Shown in pieces: positions 19,961 through 30,690 of a stretch of DNA of 64,000 nucleotides. The translations under genes and the position numbers were made by a program. The notes beneath the pieces are model-generated. The model had not been told where the DNA came from and searched no databases. It saw nothing but the letters and a program-made list of their open reading frames with translations. This DNA comes from Bremia lactucae (taxonomy: Eukaryota > Oomycota > Peronosporomycetes > Peronosporales > Peronosporaceae): contig NW_027152031.1 of assembly GCF_004359215.1 (NCBI RefSeq), forward strand, positions 58,500 through 122,499, given 5' to 3'. The stretch's first letter is position 1. The number at the start of each line of letters is the position of its first letter.

Positions 19961-20630
19961 AGACGAGCGTCTTCTAATGAGGTTTTTAAGGGAGTAAGCC
20001 TCGTTAGGTTATGACCTGCACCCTTAAAACAGCATGGACATGAGTTTCCTCACGAGAGGCAAGGTAACTCTGCCTCTCTAGTCAAACGGTGCAGCTTGTA
20101 GCGTGCACCAACTAAGGTTCCTTCTTCAAACCGTTCACGGAAAGCGTCCAGCTTGTCAAGCCAGGCCTCGCGGCCCGCTTTGCTTTGCGCATTCTGTACA
20201 AATGTTTTCCAAGATTGGAACAAAGGACATTGGTTGTCACGTTAGAAAGCGTAGATTTAGCGGACGCTGCCACGGTTGATCCGGAGGCCTTAACAGTTGC
20301 CACCGAGTCGGGCGATGACACCGACTCGGCCCAGTCACCTACAATGGGAGTAGCAGGTGACTTGTCACTGTCACCTACAATGGGAGTAGCAGGTGACTTG
20401 TCACTGCCACCTGCAATGGGAGTAGCAGGTGACACATACATACCAGTCACCTCAATTGGAGTAGAAGGTGACGCATTCCCTAAAGTAGACGCATTAGCGT
20501 CTACTGAAACATTTGCATTACCAGCAGCTGCACTGGTCCGTGCAGCTGCCAGCATTGTGGCCTCGCAAGCTACGCGCACGGGTTTCGGTTTCGACATAAT
20601 GCGCAAACGATTTTTTTTGAACAAAATCAA
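19286..20630 (-). pseudogene. aORF of C-1 (antisense)
   Basis: The minus strand from about 20600 (MSKPKPVRVACEATML) is open to 20112 and includes a 12-residue Ser/Pro/Asp repeat. After frameshifts a conserved helical part follows (GREAWLDKLDAFRERFEEG in the corrected frame). Then 19467-19703 is open with LADALHYLREDIDHERFHRRDI, and a coiled-coil end near 19400 (RDYHALARDHQALAGAW) resembles the B-3 end LARDHKHLL. The C-3 copy keeps the LHYLREDID block. The 3' third overlaps pol antisense. Confidence 0.5.
20334..20474. repeat. 36-bp minisatellite inside the C-1 aORF
   Basis: About 3.5 copies of a 36-bp unit (CCTACAATGGGAGTAGCAGG core), in frame for the minus-strand protein, giving SPATPIVGDSDK repeats. 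The length keeps the reading frame. Confidence 0.8.
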
Positions 20631-20740
20631 TATGCAATAGAATTGGAAGTTTAATAAGATACAATAATGCAGAATTTACAGGGAAAGACACAATAGTATT
20701 TCTCTGTCACTTTAATTGTGACTGTTGGTTAAGGGGGGGG

Positions 20741-20868
20741 GGTAACGGGGTAACCGTAACGTAAGATATTATTTTTATGAGAGGAATAATAGATATTATT
20801 ATTCTATAAGAGCAATAAATCATATTATTATCCTATAAGAGAAAATAAATAAAGAAGTATAAAATTAG
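20741..20868 (+). repeat. Family C 3' LTR, 5' part only
   Basis: TAACGGGGTAACCGTAACG follows the PPT AAGGGGGGGGGG. AT-rich direct repeats (AGATATTATTATTCTATAAGAG) follow. Truncated by R1. Confidence 0.6.
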
Positions 20869-21095
20869 GAATCCAGCATCCTTTTGGGCTTGCTACACAC
20901 CCTCCCCGTCTGTTTGTTTCAATTAAATAAAAACTATTTATTAAAAATGGTAACATAAAACATTTCCCTTATTCCGCTAAATTGCAAAATTAACAATTTT
21001 TCATTTAGAGTCGTCTTTAGATCCCCTTTTGGGGTTCGGTACACACCCTAAAACTACAGTTGGGAACCGATATAGCCACACCCCTTAATTATCTA
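20869..21095. repeat. Unclassified repeat R1, copy 2
   Basis: CCTTTTGGGCTTGCTACACACC...CCCCGTCTG and, near its right end, CCTTTTGGGGTTCGGTACACACC and GAACCGATATAGCCACACC. So the R1 motif occurs twice within this copy. No coding content. Confidence 0.35.
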
Positions 21096-21400
21096 CCTAT
21101 CTATTTGTGAGAGTAGCATAATGGTAGCAACTTGTTGAACTAAATATATTAAGAATCCTTAACGCAGGCCTTCCCAGCTTCAGTGAGCTCGAAAGGCCTG
21201 CAAAAGACTTCGCAATATTTGCGTATTTCTTTGTTAAATAGCAAGATGCTTTCTCAACCAAGAAATTACGAGCGAAAGCCGACAAGAGCTGAAAAATAGG
21301 GAAATTTTGTGGCTTGCTTGCGCTCATGGTGGGTACAAAAAAGAGCACTAAGATTCGCCTATTTGAAAGGTAAGCATGCACTAGTCACTCCATTACACTA
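21096..21400 (-). other. Unassigned 300 bp with a 94-codon frame
   Basis: The minus strand holds an open frame (21097-21381), Ser/Leu-rich, with IAKSFAGLSSSLKLGRPALRIL. I recognise no family, and it is flanked by repeats on both sides. It could be a truncated host exon or chance. Confidence 0.25.
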
Positions 21401-21419
21401 ACTAATATTATTGTAACCA

Positions 21420-22440
21420 ATGCTGAGTCTTTCAGCATCGTTATTGAAGTCAGTAATAGCATTATCGCTATTGCAGAATTTGTCCGCTCCAATGTCGATT
21501 ATATCAGTATTGGCATCCTTCGCATTGACCATAGAGTCGATCTGTGGTGAGCAAGAGCTAGATTGTTCTTTGCTCGAGCGCCATTGAATAAGAGTTACTT
21601 ACAAACAAGGTAGGTGTACGTGGATGGTGTAAGCCGTTCGCGAAAACGGTGTATGCTTTGTAGAAGCATGCACTGAATTGTTGATGGCAAATTCTACCAT
21701 CGGCAAGGACTCGCTCCAACTCGTAAAACAGCGGATGTATTTGCGAAGCATCTCTTCGACGATACGGTTTGCACGCTCCGTCTGACCATATGTTTCAGGA
21801 TGATCAGAAGTTGACATTTTTAACTGTGGTCCAATTGATTTGGACACAGTTTTAAAATTCCGCCGTGAAGCTGGGGTCTCGATCTAAGACCAGTTCACGA
21901 GGTTACCCATGAATCGAAACATCGTGTCAGCCAATCAAAGCAAGATGGACCATTTGCTGAAACGATCAACAAACACAAGATAATCATTATTCTTGTGATC
22001 GTCTTCAGGAAATCCGTAGACGAAGTCCATAGATGCGGACTGCCAACGCTCTGCCGGAACAGGCAAGGGTTGTAACGGAGCAAGGGTTGATGCACTGGGC
22101 ATCACCCGGTGACAAATTTCGCAAGAACGTATGTATTTGCGGACGAACTGTACTGGCGTGGCCAGTAGAAATTGCGACATATCGTGAGAGAGGTCTTTTT
22201 CACGTCCACGATGACCACTTATTGCTGCATCGTGGCACTCAAACATGATGAGTAAACGCAAACAAATATGGGTGGGTCGACGACACGAGGTGTTTCGCCA
22301 GCAATGGCTGTGTCGTACAGTAGCCCATTACGTGTTGTGTATCGAACGGCTGAGGATCGATACAATTTCGGCAAACCTTTCAAGGATTGTTGCGAGAGAT
22401 TGTAAAGGTAACCATTCACCCTTTACGAGCCTTATCTTCT
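21420..22440 (-). pseudogene. pol: Integrase core of C-2
   Basis: 21935-22261 encodes ECHDAAISGHRG...SCEICHRV (H2C2 finger), SMDFVYGFPEDDHKN (first Asp) and FVDRFSKW. 21599-21847 encodes TSDHPETYGQTERANRIVEEML (Glu region) and AINNSVHASTKHTPF. The second Asp region (LVLDRDPSF-like, near 21880) is in another frame. Broken. Confidence 0.75.
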
Positions 22441-22454
22441 CTTCTATAGTGACG

Positions 22455-22910
22455 ACGGAGCACTAATTGTTGCAACAGTGGGCTTTTCATCGCAAACAGT
22501 CCATACCTCTCGCAAAGAATGGCGAGATGGTTGTCATTCTTCGCAAAGTATAATATAACTTTTCTGTGGAGTATAAATCAGGACGACATAAGGTCGTTGC
22601 CGATGCTCTTTCGCGCCGGCCCGATTTTGAGCCGGAGCGCAAAACAACAGTGGCCGTGCGTAAAGACGCATGGTCCGTATAAACAATGAACGATCTATCT
22701 CCTAACAGATAGACCCAAACTTAGCAGTGCATATTTCATGGCAAGATTCCTTGTCATGCTCTGAGTAGTTGCTTTCAGCTGGTTGAAGCTGACGCGATTG
22801 ATAACAGACGACGCCCTCTGCGCCGTCTGTGTCATATTGAAGCAACGCACAGCCGATTGCAAAATTGCTGGCGTCACAGACCACACGAAACGATCTGTCT
22901 TAGTCCGCAA
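22455..22910 (-). pseudogene. pol: RNase H of C-2 with internal inversion
   Basis: 22702-22884 encodes VCDASNFAIGCALLQYD (first catalytic Asp) and NYSEHDKESCHE. The next part, expected on the minus strand, is reversed: 22491-22652 reads on the plus strand as SPYLSQRMARWLS...INQDDIRSLPML-type sequence, matching 11878-12020. Normal orientation resumes at 22490. Confidence 0.7.
22491..22652 (+). other. 162-bp inverted block inside C-2
   Basis: The block starts GCAAACAGTCCATACCTC and ends AACAACAGTG. Its right junction continues as the complement of the sequence that should precede it (GCACGGCC). CAACAGTG / CACTGTTG inverted repeats lie at the edges, also present in intact B-3 at 12022-12048. 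Confidence 0.75.
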
Positions 22911-22919
22911 TTGCCAAGA

Positions 22920-23900
22920 TTGGCGATTGTTTCAATTTTACTTGATACCCTCAAAGAATCGCTAACAATTGTTCCATGACAACTTAACAATTTTCTTCAA
23001 CAAAGAAGAAATATGTACTGTCATTTCGGCATAATTGCGGGAGAAAATGTGTGAGTACGCCGCTAAGCCGAGCCCCCCTTTATATCAACTGCGACAGGCC
23101 AGTCGGTAGTCGCTTTGATATTTTTCGGATCAGGGCGTACACCGTGATTACACACGTTGCACCCAAGGAGTGGAATTTCGAATATACACTTCTTGAGATT
23201 TGCGTACAACTTATGCTTATGCATAAGTGTAAGAAGCTTTCGGACATGGGTACGATGTACTTCAACGTCCGACTTTCCGAACATGGCTTTGCCATGAAAG
23301 AAGATGTCATTAAAATAACTCGGTGCGAAATCCCGCACCAGCCTCAACAGATTGGTTACACTTCTGTTATATGTCGCAGGGGCATTATAACCACTCCCAT
23401 AGCTTTCCGCTTGGGGTGCTTACTGCTGTGTTCGGATATCCTGTTCACGCATAAGGATCTGATAAAATTCATTCATCAGATCCATTGACGAAAAGATAGT
23501 ACTTTTTGACATTCCATTAATGATTACGTCTTCTCGTCGTATCGGCGTTTGAGCGGTACCGTTGCAGCGTTCAATTTTTGAACGCGTGTACAATTCGCCA
23601 CCCTACAGTTGCTTTACGCACACAGAAGGTCGGAAAGCTAAGTGGAAAGGTTAACTCTCTCACATGGCCCGCAGCTATGCGATGGGCAAAGAATTAGTCG
23701 ATCGCTAATAATTGTTCACGAGGCAATGGCCACTGGTTCATGACACAGTATTCCGAACCTCGTATCACGTCAATTTCGTGACGAGTGCCTTCACCCTTAG
23801 GCAACTCGCGCGGCACGGATTCAGAAAATACACCCTCGAATTTGATCAAATCCTTAAATAAAAGATTTATATTCAAAGACTCCCAGGATTAGGACGTACA
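22920..23900 (-). pseudogene. pol: Reverse transcriptase of C-2
   Basis: Minus-strand pieces: VMNQWPLPREQLLAID (near 23720), then the catalytic region in several frames. RDFAPSYFNDIFFHGKAM follows, with YVDD replaced by YFND. LYANLKKCIFEIPLLGCNV is at 23063-23347. The active-site Asp pair is lost, so the enzyme is inactive. Confidence 0.75.
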
Positions 23901-25085
23901 CCGTTCAATCCGAGTCTTCTCATCGAGGATACTTTCGTCCATTGATAAGCTGCTGAGAACCCGTCCGTTCTCAGAAATACTTTTGCCGACCGAATATCGG
24001 CCACGTACTTGTCATCTGTGACAAGTACGCAGATCTGCTTTGCTTTCCCACTACGCAGATGACGTAAGAACCGTTTCGATTCAAGCGCTGGCATTGATTT
24101 ATCTCCGAAGTTAACTTCGGAGGCGCTATTAGATCAACTGTATAAGCGCCTACACTTGATCCATTGTTTACTAAGACATTTACTTTCTCAGTTTCCTTTT
24201 TGGCATTTATTTCCAAAAGTACCTGGGAACCTTTGACCGCAGGTTTCTGGGATCGTATTCCCGCAGATTTTTGGGGAGTTATTCACTCAAGTTTTATTTG
24301 AAGAGTTACTCCCTAAAGCTTTATTTGGGGAGTATCTTCCCTAATTGCCTATAGGTGTAGTTGCGCTATTACAACGAAATCTTCTACGATCGACTCTTCA
24401 TCGATCTAGGACTTTGCACTGCCTCTTATAGACAGGCGTTTAAAAGTTTCTTGTAAGTTGCTTTTCCAGCAAACATCCTTGTTTCGTACCACTCAACTTA
24501 TTCGAGTGGTCGAACTTCGACGCTGCCTGTTGTTGTGCGGTAACTATGTCCACGATACAATGGTGGACCTATGACGCTGCCTGCGCTTGTGCACAGCCGT
24601 CGGGATCTAACTCCACAGTGTGGTGGGTATTCACACTGAAGTCTTCTGCAGTCGTGCAAGCGACCAAACCACAAGTGAGGGCATCGAACTTACATCCATA
24701 TGCTTGTAGACGCTCCAAGACGTTCATCAGATGGCCATCTAATGAGCGACAGGCAGACATCGTCACGGCTGATGCTGCCAATTTATGCATGGCTCGTACT
24801 TTCTGAGCCATGGTAATCCTAGGATAATATCAAATTTGACATCCAAAATTCAGTACGATGAAATCATCATAGTACTGTTTACTCTTTAACGTGTATCGGA
24901 TACCAACTTCACGTTTCTTTACTGTTACATATGTACCTGTTGCTAGGCGCACTGTCATCCTGTGAGAGGGATATTGCGCTCAATAAATTAGAGTCTGCGA
25001 TCTTCTAGCGATCGGCGTCGAAGAAAATTGTTCGACGCCCCACAATAATTGACTAGAGACTTAAGTGGCAATTTGTTTGCCACTA
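23901..25085 (-). pseudogene. Protease and protease-RT linker of C-2
   Basis: The linker (23.9-24.8 kb) repeats the B-3 spacer (VNTHHTVELDPDGCAQAQAAS). The protease at 24810-25080 is in pieces, including FVLNFG-like and SLVNYCGASNNFLRRRS-type remains of the catalytic loop. Tandem TTTGGGGAGT-like repeats near 24270-24345 sit in the linker. Confidence 0.55.
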
Positions 25086-25091
25086 TAATTT

Positions 25092-26190
25092 TTAACGTGA
25101 TGAGGTTATCCTCATCATCTGGGGTAATTTCACGCAATGTTTGTGTGTGAGGAGCAACTTTCGTGAAAGGCCTGCAATTTTTTTTGACGTTGATGGATCA
25201 GTTGGGCGCTCTGCACCTCTGACCCCGACCGTTTGTTTTGGCGAACTGCCTCGCCGTTGCGATTTCGCAGCACCGTCGGATACCGCGTTCTCCGATGATT
25301 CTAGCGGAGGTCGATCGTTTCGCTCAGTGTTTCTAAGCACTGGTCGTAGGGCACTACATTCATTGGCGTACTGGCCCGCTTTGACAACGGTTGCATTTTT
25401 GCAATCGTTTGTGACTTGAAGAGCGAGATTCTCGCTCTACACACAAGAGATCCATGTGTTCTGGACCTCTGTTTTCTTGTCGTCCCGGTGGACGATAAGC
25501 ACCAGAGTGGACAAAAGCCTGTTTAAGACTGAAGTCCTCCTGTTCCGCTATAGATATTGCTTGGTCGAGCGACACTAAATCTAGCCGAATTAGGTGAGCC
25601 TTAACAGAATCGTCTGCAATAGCTTTAGAACAATTACCTGTGTTTGTTCATCAATTGGATGACTCACGATACAGCTGACCATGTATCGTATATGCTAGGC
25701 ATAAACGTTAAGATCACGTTCCCCCTGCTTCAAATCTAGGAGCTCGGCTCGAGCCCTGAATTCTGCACGTGACGGCTGAAGTGTTTGTTTAACTGGGTAT
25801 TATAGACACCATACGACCCAAAACCCAATGGGTAGCCCTAAAGCCCAAGATTTGGCACGTCCGGCCAAGTTGAACATTCCAAATTTCAATTTCGTCGAAT
25901 CATCATTGATGCGGCGAGCTTCAATGACGTCGTCTAAACGACAAACCACCCTAAAGGGAGTCGCCTTCGACTGCCTTAAACTTAAAGATTTCTATCTTAA
26001 AGCTTTCGGGTCGATGCGGAAGCGTCGGCCCGCTAGCAGCATGTTAATGCTGCTGTCTCAACAATTCCAACTGTTGAGCACCCTGTACTCTCACCACCTC
26101 CGCGTGTTGCGAGCCTTGCTGGTGTAGCAAGACCCCTCCTTCTTCATCCAGCATGTCCATGTTGATGAAACGTGAGTGGTCCGTTGAATG
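25092..26190 (-). pseudogene. gag: gag of C-2
   Basis: 25360-25575 encodes SLDQAISIAEQEDFSLKQAF and a half-preserved knuckle (KCNRCQ) with its remaining Cys and His lost. 25092-25340 continues (RNTERNDRPPLESSENAVSDG). The N-terminal part lies near 25840-26160 (LAGRAKSW, DDVIEARRIND-type pieces). Frameshifted homolog of the B-3 gag. Confidence 0.65.
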
Positions 26191-26210
26191 GACTTTAAAG
26201 TGCTAGCAGG

Positions 26211-26690
26211 TTTAACGGGACACCCTTTGCTAGTACTTATGACAGTACTAGTCAATTAACACAGATTACAGTGAAGGTGTGGCGCCTCGACTACTTCACG
26301 TACCTGACGTGCAGAAGAAGGTTGTAAGAAGCTATGGAGTATTAGCTAACAAAGGTAGATTATAAGGCTTACTGTAACAATATATTAAGTTCCTACGTAA
26401 CGGTCTTCTATTTACTACTGACTTAATTATATTAATAACTAACTATGTATGGCGCCTACTCGCGCACCGCGCCATCCTATACTGGCGGAGTTGATTCAAA
26501 CTTAAATCAACCAATCAATAGAAGTGATGTCTAATCGCGTCAATGTTACCAAATTTAGTAATACTAAAACTATTAAGTAAAAATCAATAAAGATAATAAT
26601 CTTCTACTTCATTATTTACTTTTTATAAAAAGCAATAAATTTTATTCCTCTATAGGAAATTATATTTATGTAACGGGATACCCCGTTACA
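26211..26690 (-). repeat. Family C LTR (5' LTR of C-2)
   Basis: 480 bp from TTTAACGGGACACC to ATACCCCGTTACA. Left of it the complement of CCTGCTAGCACTTTAAAGTCC is a mutated form of the shared primer site, so the element reads left. Directly right is the protease of C-3. Confidence 0.75.
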
Positions 26691-27560
26691 ATGGCTCTGA
26701 AATTACGAGCCATGCATAATTGGGAAATTCAAGTCGTGACGATGCGTGTCTCTCGTTCATCAGATGGCGATCTGATGAAGATCTTAGAGTGTCCAATAGC
26801 GTAGTGGATGGCGTTGAATGGCATCACTTGTGGTGCAGTCGTTAGCACGACTGCACAAGACCTTAGCGTGACGACGTTTTACACTGTGAAGTTAGATTTT
26901 GATGGCAGAGTTGAAAGTCCATTGTGATCTTGAATTAGTTACCGGCGGCTGTGCAATAGCACAGGCAGCGTTGAAGTCAATCACCCGAAAAAGTGGAGTG
27001 GATCGAAACAAGATTGGTTGCTTTCAAAGCAACATCCAATAAATTCGAAACGCCTGTCTATATAGAATGTGCGCAAGTCCTAGATCGACTGGATAGTCAA
27101 TCGTAGACTATCTCGCTGTGATTGAGCAACCACAGCTTGAGGCAGTTGGGAAGATTACTCCCCAACTAAAAAGGGAGTAAGTCTAAACATCCTAAGGGAA
27201 TATATCTCCAGGTACCTTTGGAGAAAAGTTCCAAAGAAGAAATTGAGACATTGCATGTCTTAATAAACAACGGATCAAGTGTAGGTGCTTATACACATGA
27301 TTTTGATAGCTCCTCCGAAGTTAACTTCGGAGATACCTCAATTGCCAACGCTAATACCGAAACGGTTCGTGCGTAGTGGCAAGCCAAGCAGATCTACATA
27401 CTTGCACGAATGACAAGTACCTTGCCGGTATTCGGTCTGCAATAATATTTTTTTAAGAACGAATGGGTTCTCAGCAGCTCATCAATTGATGAAGGTTCCT
27501 CGATGAGATGACTCGGATTGAGCGCTCTAAGTCTTATTTGTGGGAGTCGTTGAAAACAAA
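26691..27560 (+). pseudogene. Protease end and RT spacer of C-3
   Basis: GCTCTGAAATTACGAGCC begins at the end of the protease (compare 9805). The linker has CATCAGATGGCGATCTGATG and the sequence VKVNHPKKWSGSK-type found in B-3. All frames have stops. Confidence 0.55.
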
Positions 27561-28430
27561 TTTCTATATAAGCTTTTGATAAAATTTAAGGATGTGTTCC
27601 CTAATTCGTACCATGCGAGTCGCCTAAGGATTAAGGCACGCGAAACGAGATGAACCTGATAACAAATTCAAAATACTGTGTCATGAAGCAGTGGTCACTG
27701 CCTCGTGAACAAGTACTAGTGACCGACATGTTCTTTGCCGATAACTTTTTAGTTTGCCATGTGAGGGACAACCTCTTCACAATTCTCCAACTTTCTGTGT
27801 GCGCATAAACAACAGGAGGGTGGCAAATGCGCATGCATTCAGTAAACCTGAACGCTGTAACGTACCGCCTCAAACGTTGATACCAAGAAAAGACGTAATC
27901 ATTGACTGTATGTCAAAAAGCACCATCTTTTCGTAAATGGTCAGATGGATGGATTCTATCGGATACTCATGCGCGATCAGGATGTTCCATTCACAGCAGT
28001 AAGTGGTACCCCAAGCGGAATGCTTTTGGAGTAATAATTATGTCACCGGGGCTTAGTATTGCCCCTGCAATATTAATAGATATGAAATTTATCTGTTGGG
28101 ATCGGTGCGGGATTTCGCACCGAGTTATTTTATTGACATCTTCTTTCATAGCACAGCCATGAACGGAAAGCCGGACGTTGAAGCACATCGTACCCAAGTC
28201 TGAAAGGGTTTTACACTTGTGCGTAAGCATAAGTTGTATGCAAATGTATATTCGCTGCAAGCAAAATATCACTTCTTTGGTACATCGTGTGAAAACACGG
28301 TGTACGGCCCAATCCTGAAACGATCAAGGCGATCTCCGGCTGACCTGTGCCAGTCGATGAAAACGAACATTCGTACTTTCCTCGGCTTGGCGGCGTACTT
28401 ACATAAGTAATCGGGCAATGATACCGAAAC
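27561..28430 (+). pseudogene. pol: Reverse transcriptase of C-3
   Basis: Frameshifted pieces: KYCVMKQWSLPREQVLVTD near 27665-27725, NSPTFCVR near 27780, RVANAHAFSKPERC and IPRKDVIIDCMSKSTIFS (27860-27935). PSYFIDIFFHS follows at 28115-28150, where the YVDD box reads YFID. LYANV, then FLGLAAYLHK at 28380-28408. Inactive. Confidence 0.7.
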
Positions 28431-28850
28431 GGCAGTTTATCATTCTTGTTTATTAAATAAAGTTTTAAGATGGAAATGGAACGCTGATTGTCAGCGTTGC
28501 TATAAAGGGATCAAGCAAAGCTTGATGCTATCACTAATATTGGCGATTGCGGACCAAGCCAAACCATTTGAAGTGGTATGTGACGCCAGCGATTTGTTCA
28601 ATCGGCTGTGCGTTAATGCAATACGAAACAGACGGCGCAATCGCGGCACCTTCAACCAGCTGAGACAATTTTTTAGTGCATGACAAGGAACTCCTTGCCA
28701 TAAAGCATGCACAGGCTAAGCGTAGGGTCGATCTCTTAGGAGAAGGCCGTTCAATGTTGATACGGACCGCTGCGTCTTTATGCACAGCTGAATACAGTCC
28801 ACACCTCTCGCAACGAATGACGAGATGGTTATTTTTCTTCGCGGAGTATA
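28431..28850 (+). pseudogene. pol: RNase H of C-3 (N-terminal two thirds)
   Basis: VVCDASDL near 28575 (catalytic Asp), LVHDKELLAIKHAQAK near 28675-28720 and SPHLSQRMTRWLFFFAEY at 28797-28850. At 28851 the reading breaks into the inverted block. The missing end is at 29906-29830 on the minus strand. Confidence 0.7.
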
Positions 28851-29906
28851 GAGCAGAATGTTTGCTCTTCCAGTTTAATCAGCGTTTTGTTTGTCCACCG
28901 CATCAGCGATGGAATTCTGCACGAAGCGAACCACCGCTTCTCGAACCAGTACAACATTCCCCTGTTGACTCGGTTTTATATTTTTGGTTTTAGTGCGCCC
29001 GTTGCGCACTGCGGAGATATCATTCCCGCTTAAGTGAGAGCATCGTTGTTATCACTAGAATTATTGCTGTCGATGCTGAGTATATCAGCATCGCCATTAA
29101 AAAGTTAACATTAGTCTTATTGCTATTACTGAAATTGCCTTCTTCAATGTGATCAAATCAACTTGGTATCCTTCGCAATGACTAATGAGTCAATGCGTAA
29201 TGAGCAACAGCTAGAATGGTCTTTGCTGGAGCAAGTCCCTCCCCCTTTTAATTAGATTTAATCTTAAACAAGGTGGGTATACGTGGATGGTATAAGTCAT
29301 TCACGAAGAGCGGTGTGTGTTTCGTTGCCGCATGCAAGAATTGTTGATCAACAAACTCTGCCATGGGCAGGAACTCACTCGTAAGTATCCGCGAAGTATT
29401 TCTTCGAGGATACAATTTCCACGTTCTATCTGACAATCTATTTCCTGATGGTCAAGAGTTGACATTTTGCAATGTGTTGCAAATGATTTGAGCACAGAGC
29501 GCCGAAACTTTACCGTAAAGCGGGGCACTTATTGCGCATTTTGACACTCATACATGAGCGTAATCGCAATCGTTATGAGTGGAAATGACGATACGAGGTG
29601 TGTCGCCAGCAATGCTGTATGATACAGTTAAACGTTGCGTGTTTTGTATCGACCTGATTAAGATCGATACAAGTTCGACAATCCATTCAAGGGTTGTTGT
29701 GATTAATTTCTGAGATGATCAATCAATCCTTTAAGAGCCATATCTTCTTAATAGGCCCTTTTAACGTTGTGAAGTAATGTTGACGACGGAACACTTATTG
29801 TTGCAACAGTGAGCTTATCCTCACTGTTGTTTTGCGCAGCCGGCCCAAATTAGGCCGGCGCGAAAGGGCATCCACAACGACGTTGAGTCGTCCTGGTTTA
29901 TATTGT
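28851..29906 (-). pseudogene. pol: Inverted block of C-3: RNase H end and integrase core
   Basis: Read on the minus strand from 29906 it continues the RNase H exactly (IKPGRLNVVVDALSRRPN-type at 29900-29840). Next are the spacer, remains of the zinc finger (ECQNAQ), STLDHQEIDCQIERGNCILEEIL (29460-29400, the core's Glu region) and the post-core region. The finger and first Asp region are mostly deleted. Flanking sequence on both sides is plus-strand C-3. Confidence 0.75.
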
Positions 29907-30690
29907 TAACGATCTAGTTCTACTGTCTAAGGTAAATCTATCAAAACATGTAATGAAATATGTGGGCAGTGATAGATTACTGCCTAGGTATTCCGGCCTG
30001 TTTCATGTACTGCATCGCCAAGGCAATGCGTACGCATCCTTCAATTTATGTCGAGCGTCTCCATCCATACCATCTGTACGAGGCTTCTTCCGATTCCGAA
30101 TCACCCCGGAACGATCTAAGGCCTCTGTTAAAGCCTGATGTCCCGAGCTAAAGCATGATAGTCTCGGGACAAATCCTGGGTCTCATGAAACCAGACGGCC
30201 TCCAAGGATGAGATATTTTGACGAGCTTCCACGAGCTCGTTTTGAAGGGACTGATGTGTCTGTTTGTTCGCTAGTTGATAAACTGCAACTAGAAAACGGT
30301 TTTCTACTGGTCAGGAGAACATTGTTGACCGTCACCGCTAACTCGCGTCGACGGGATCGCTCGAAATCAATGTCCTCCCGTAAATAGTGGAGGACGTTAT
30401 CCGAGTCACGATGTTGACTCGGGTTCGGCGAACGAGGCGAACCCGAATTTCCCCCCCCTCCGCATCCATTGACGAATTCGACTGGTGAAAAGCGTTTCCT
30501 ATTTGAACGCTTCTCGAACCAACGTGAAGTGAAAGGTTTTGATCGAGTTATCTCGTACGCTGGCGAGGGTATCCACCCTCGCATGATTGCTGGGAACCTC
30601 GTTCCCAACTGATGATGGACGTTCCGTCTCGACAGAGTGTTTATCAGAAAACGAGCGCTTCCCGCGCTCGCAAGAGATTGGGGCTTCTTC
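29907..30690 (+). pseudogene. pol: Integrase C-terminus and chromodomain of C-3
   Basis: ITAWVFRPVSCTASPRQCVRI-type GPY/F sequence near 29970-30040 in shifted frames (LGIPACFMYCIAKAMRTHPS at 29985-30045), then RLHPYHLYEASS. The linker runs 30150-30480, and the chromodomain (SYLVRWRGYPPSHDCWEPRS in the corrected frame) lies near 30545-30610. Stops present. Confidence 0.65.

Larger units (their letters stand above)
18896..20868 (+). mobile_element. C-1: 3' end of a family C element
   Basis: Plus-strand integrase C-terminus, chromodomain, antisense aORF, PPT (G9 run at 20733-20742) and the first 128 bp of the 3' LTR, which is broken by repeat R1. Confidence 0.7.
21401..26690 (-). mobile_element. 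C-2: family C element lacking its 3' end
   Basis: A minus-strand element. 5' LTR (26211-26690), primer site, gag, protease, RT, RNase H (with a 162-bp inverted block) and integrase core. It ends near 21400 without chromodomain, aORF or 3' LTR. Heavily mutated. Confidence 0.75.

Noticed and set aside
20185..20640. 151-codon plus-strand frame with repeats
   Set aside because: Antisense of the C-1 aORF repeats. Both strands of a 36-bp in-frame repeat are open, and the minus strand fits the position and orientation of the other aORFs.
20731..20742. G-run as a G-quadruplex regulatory site
   Set aside because: Position directly before the LTR start identifies it as a polypurine tract, as at 31606-31614 and 15021-15027.
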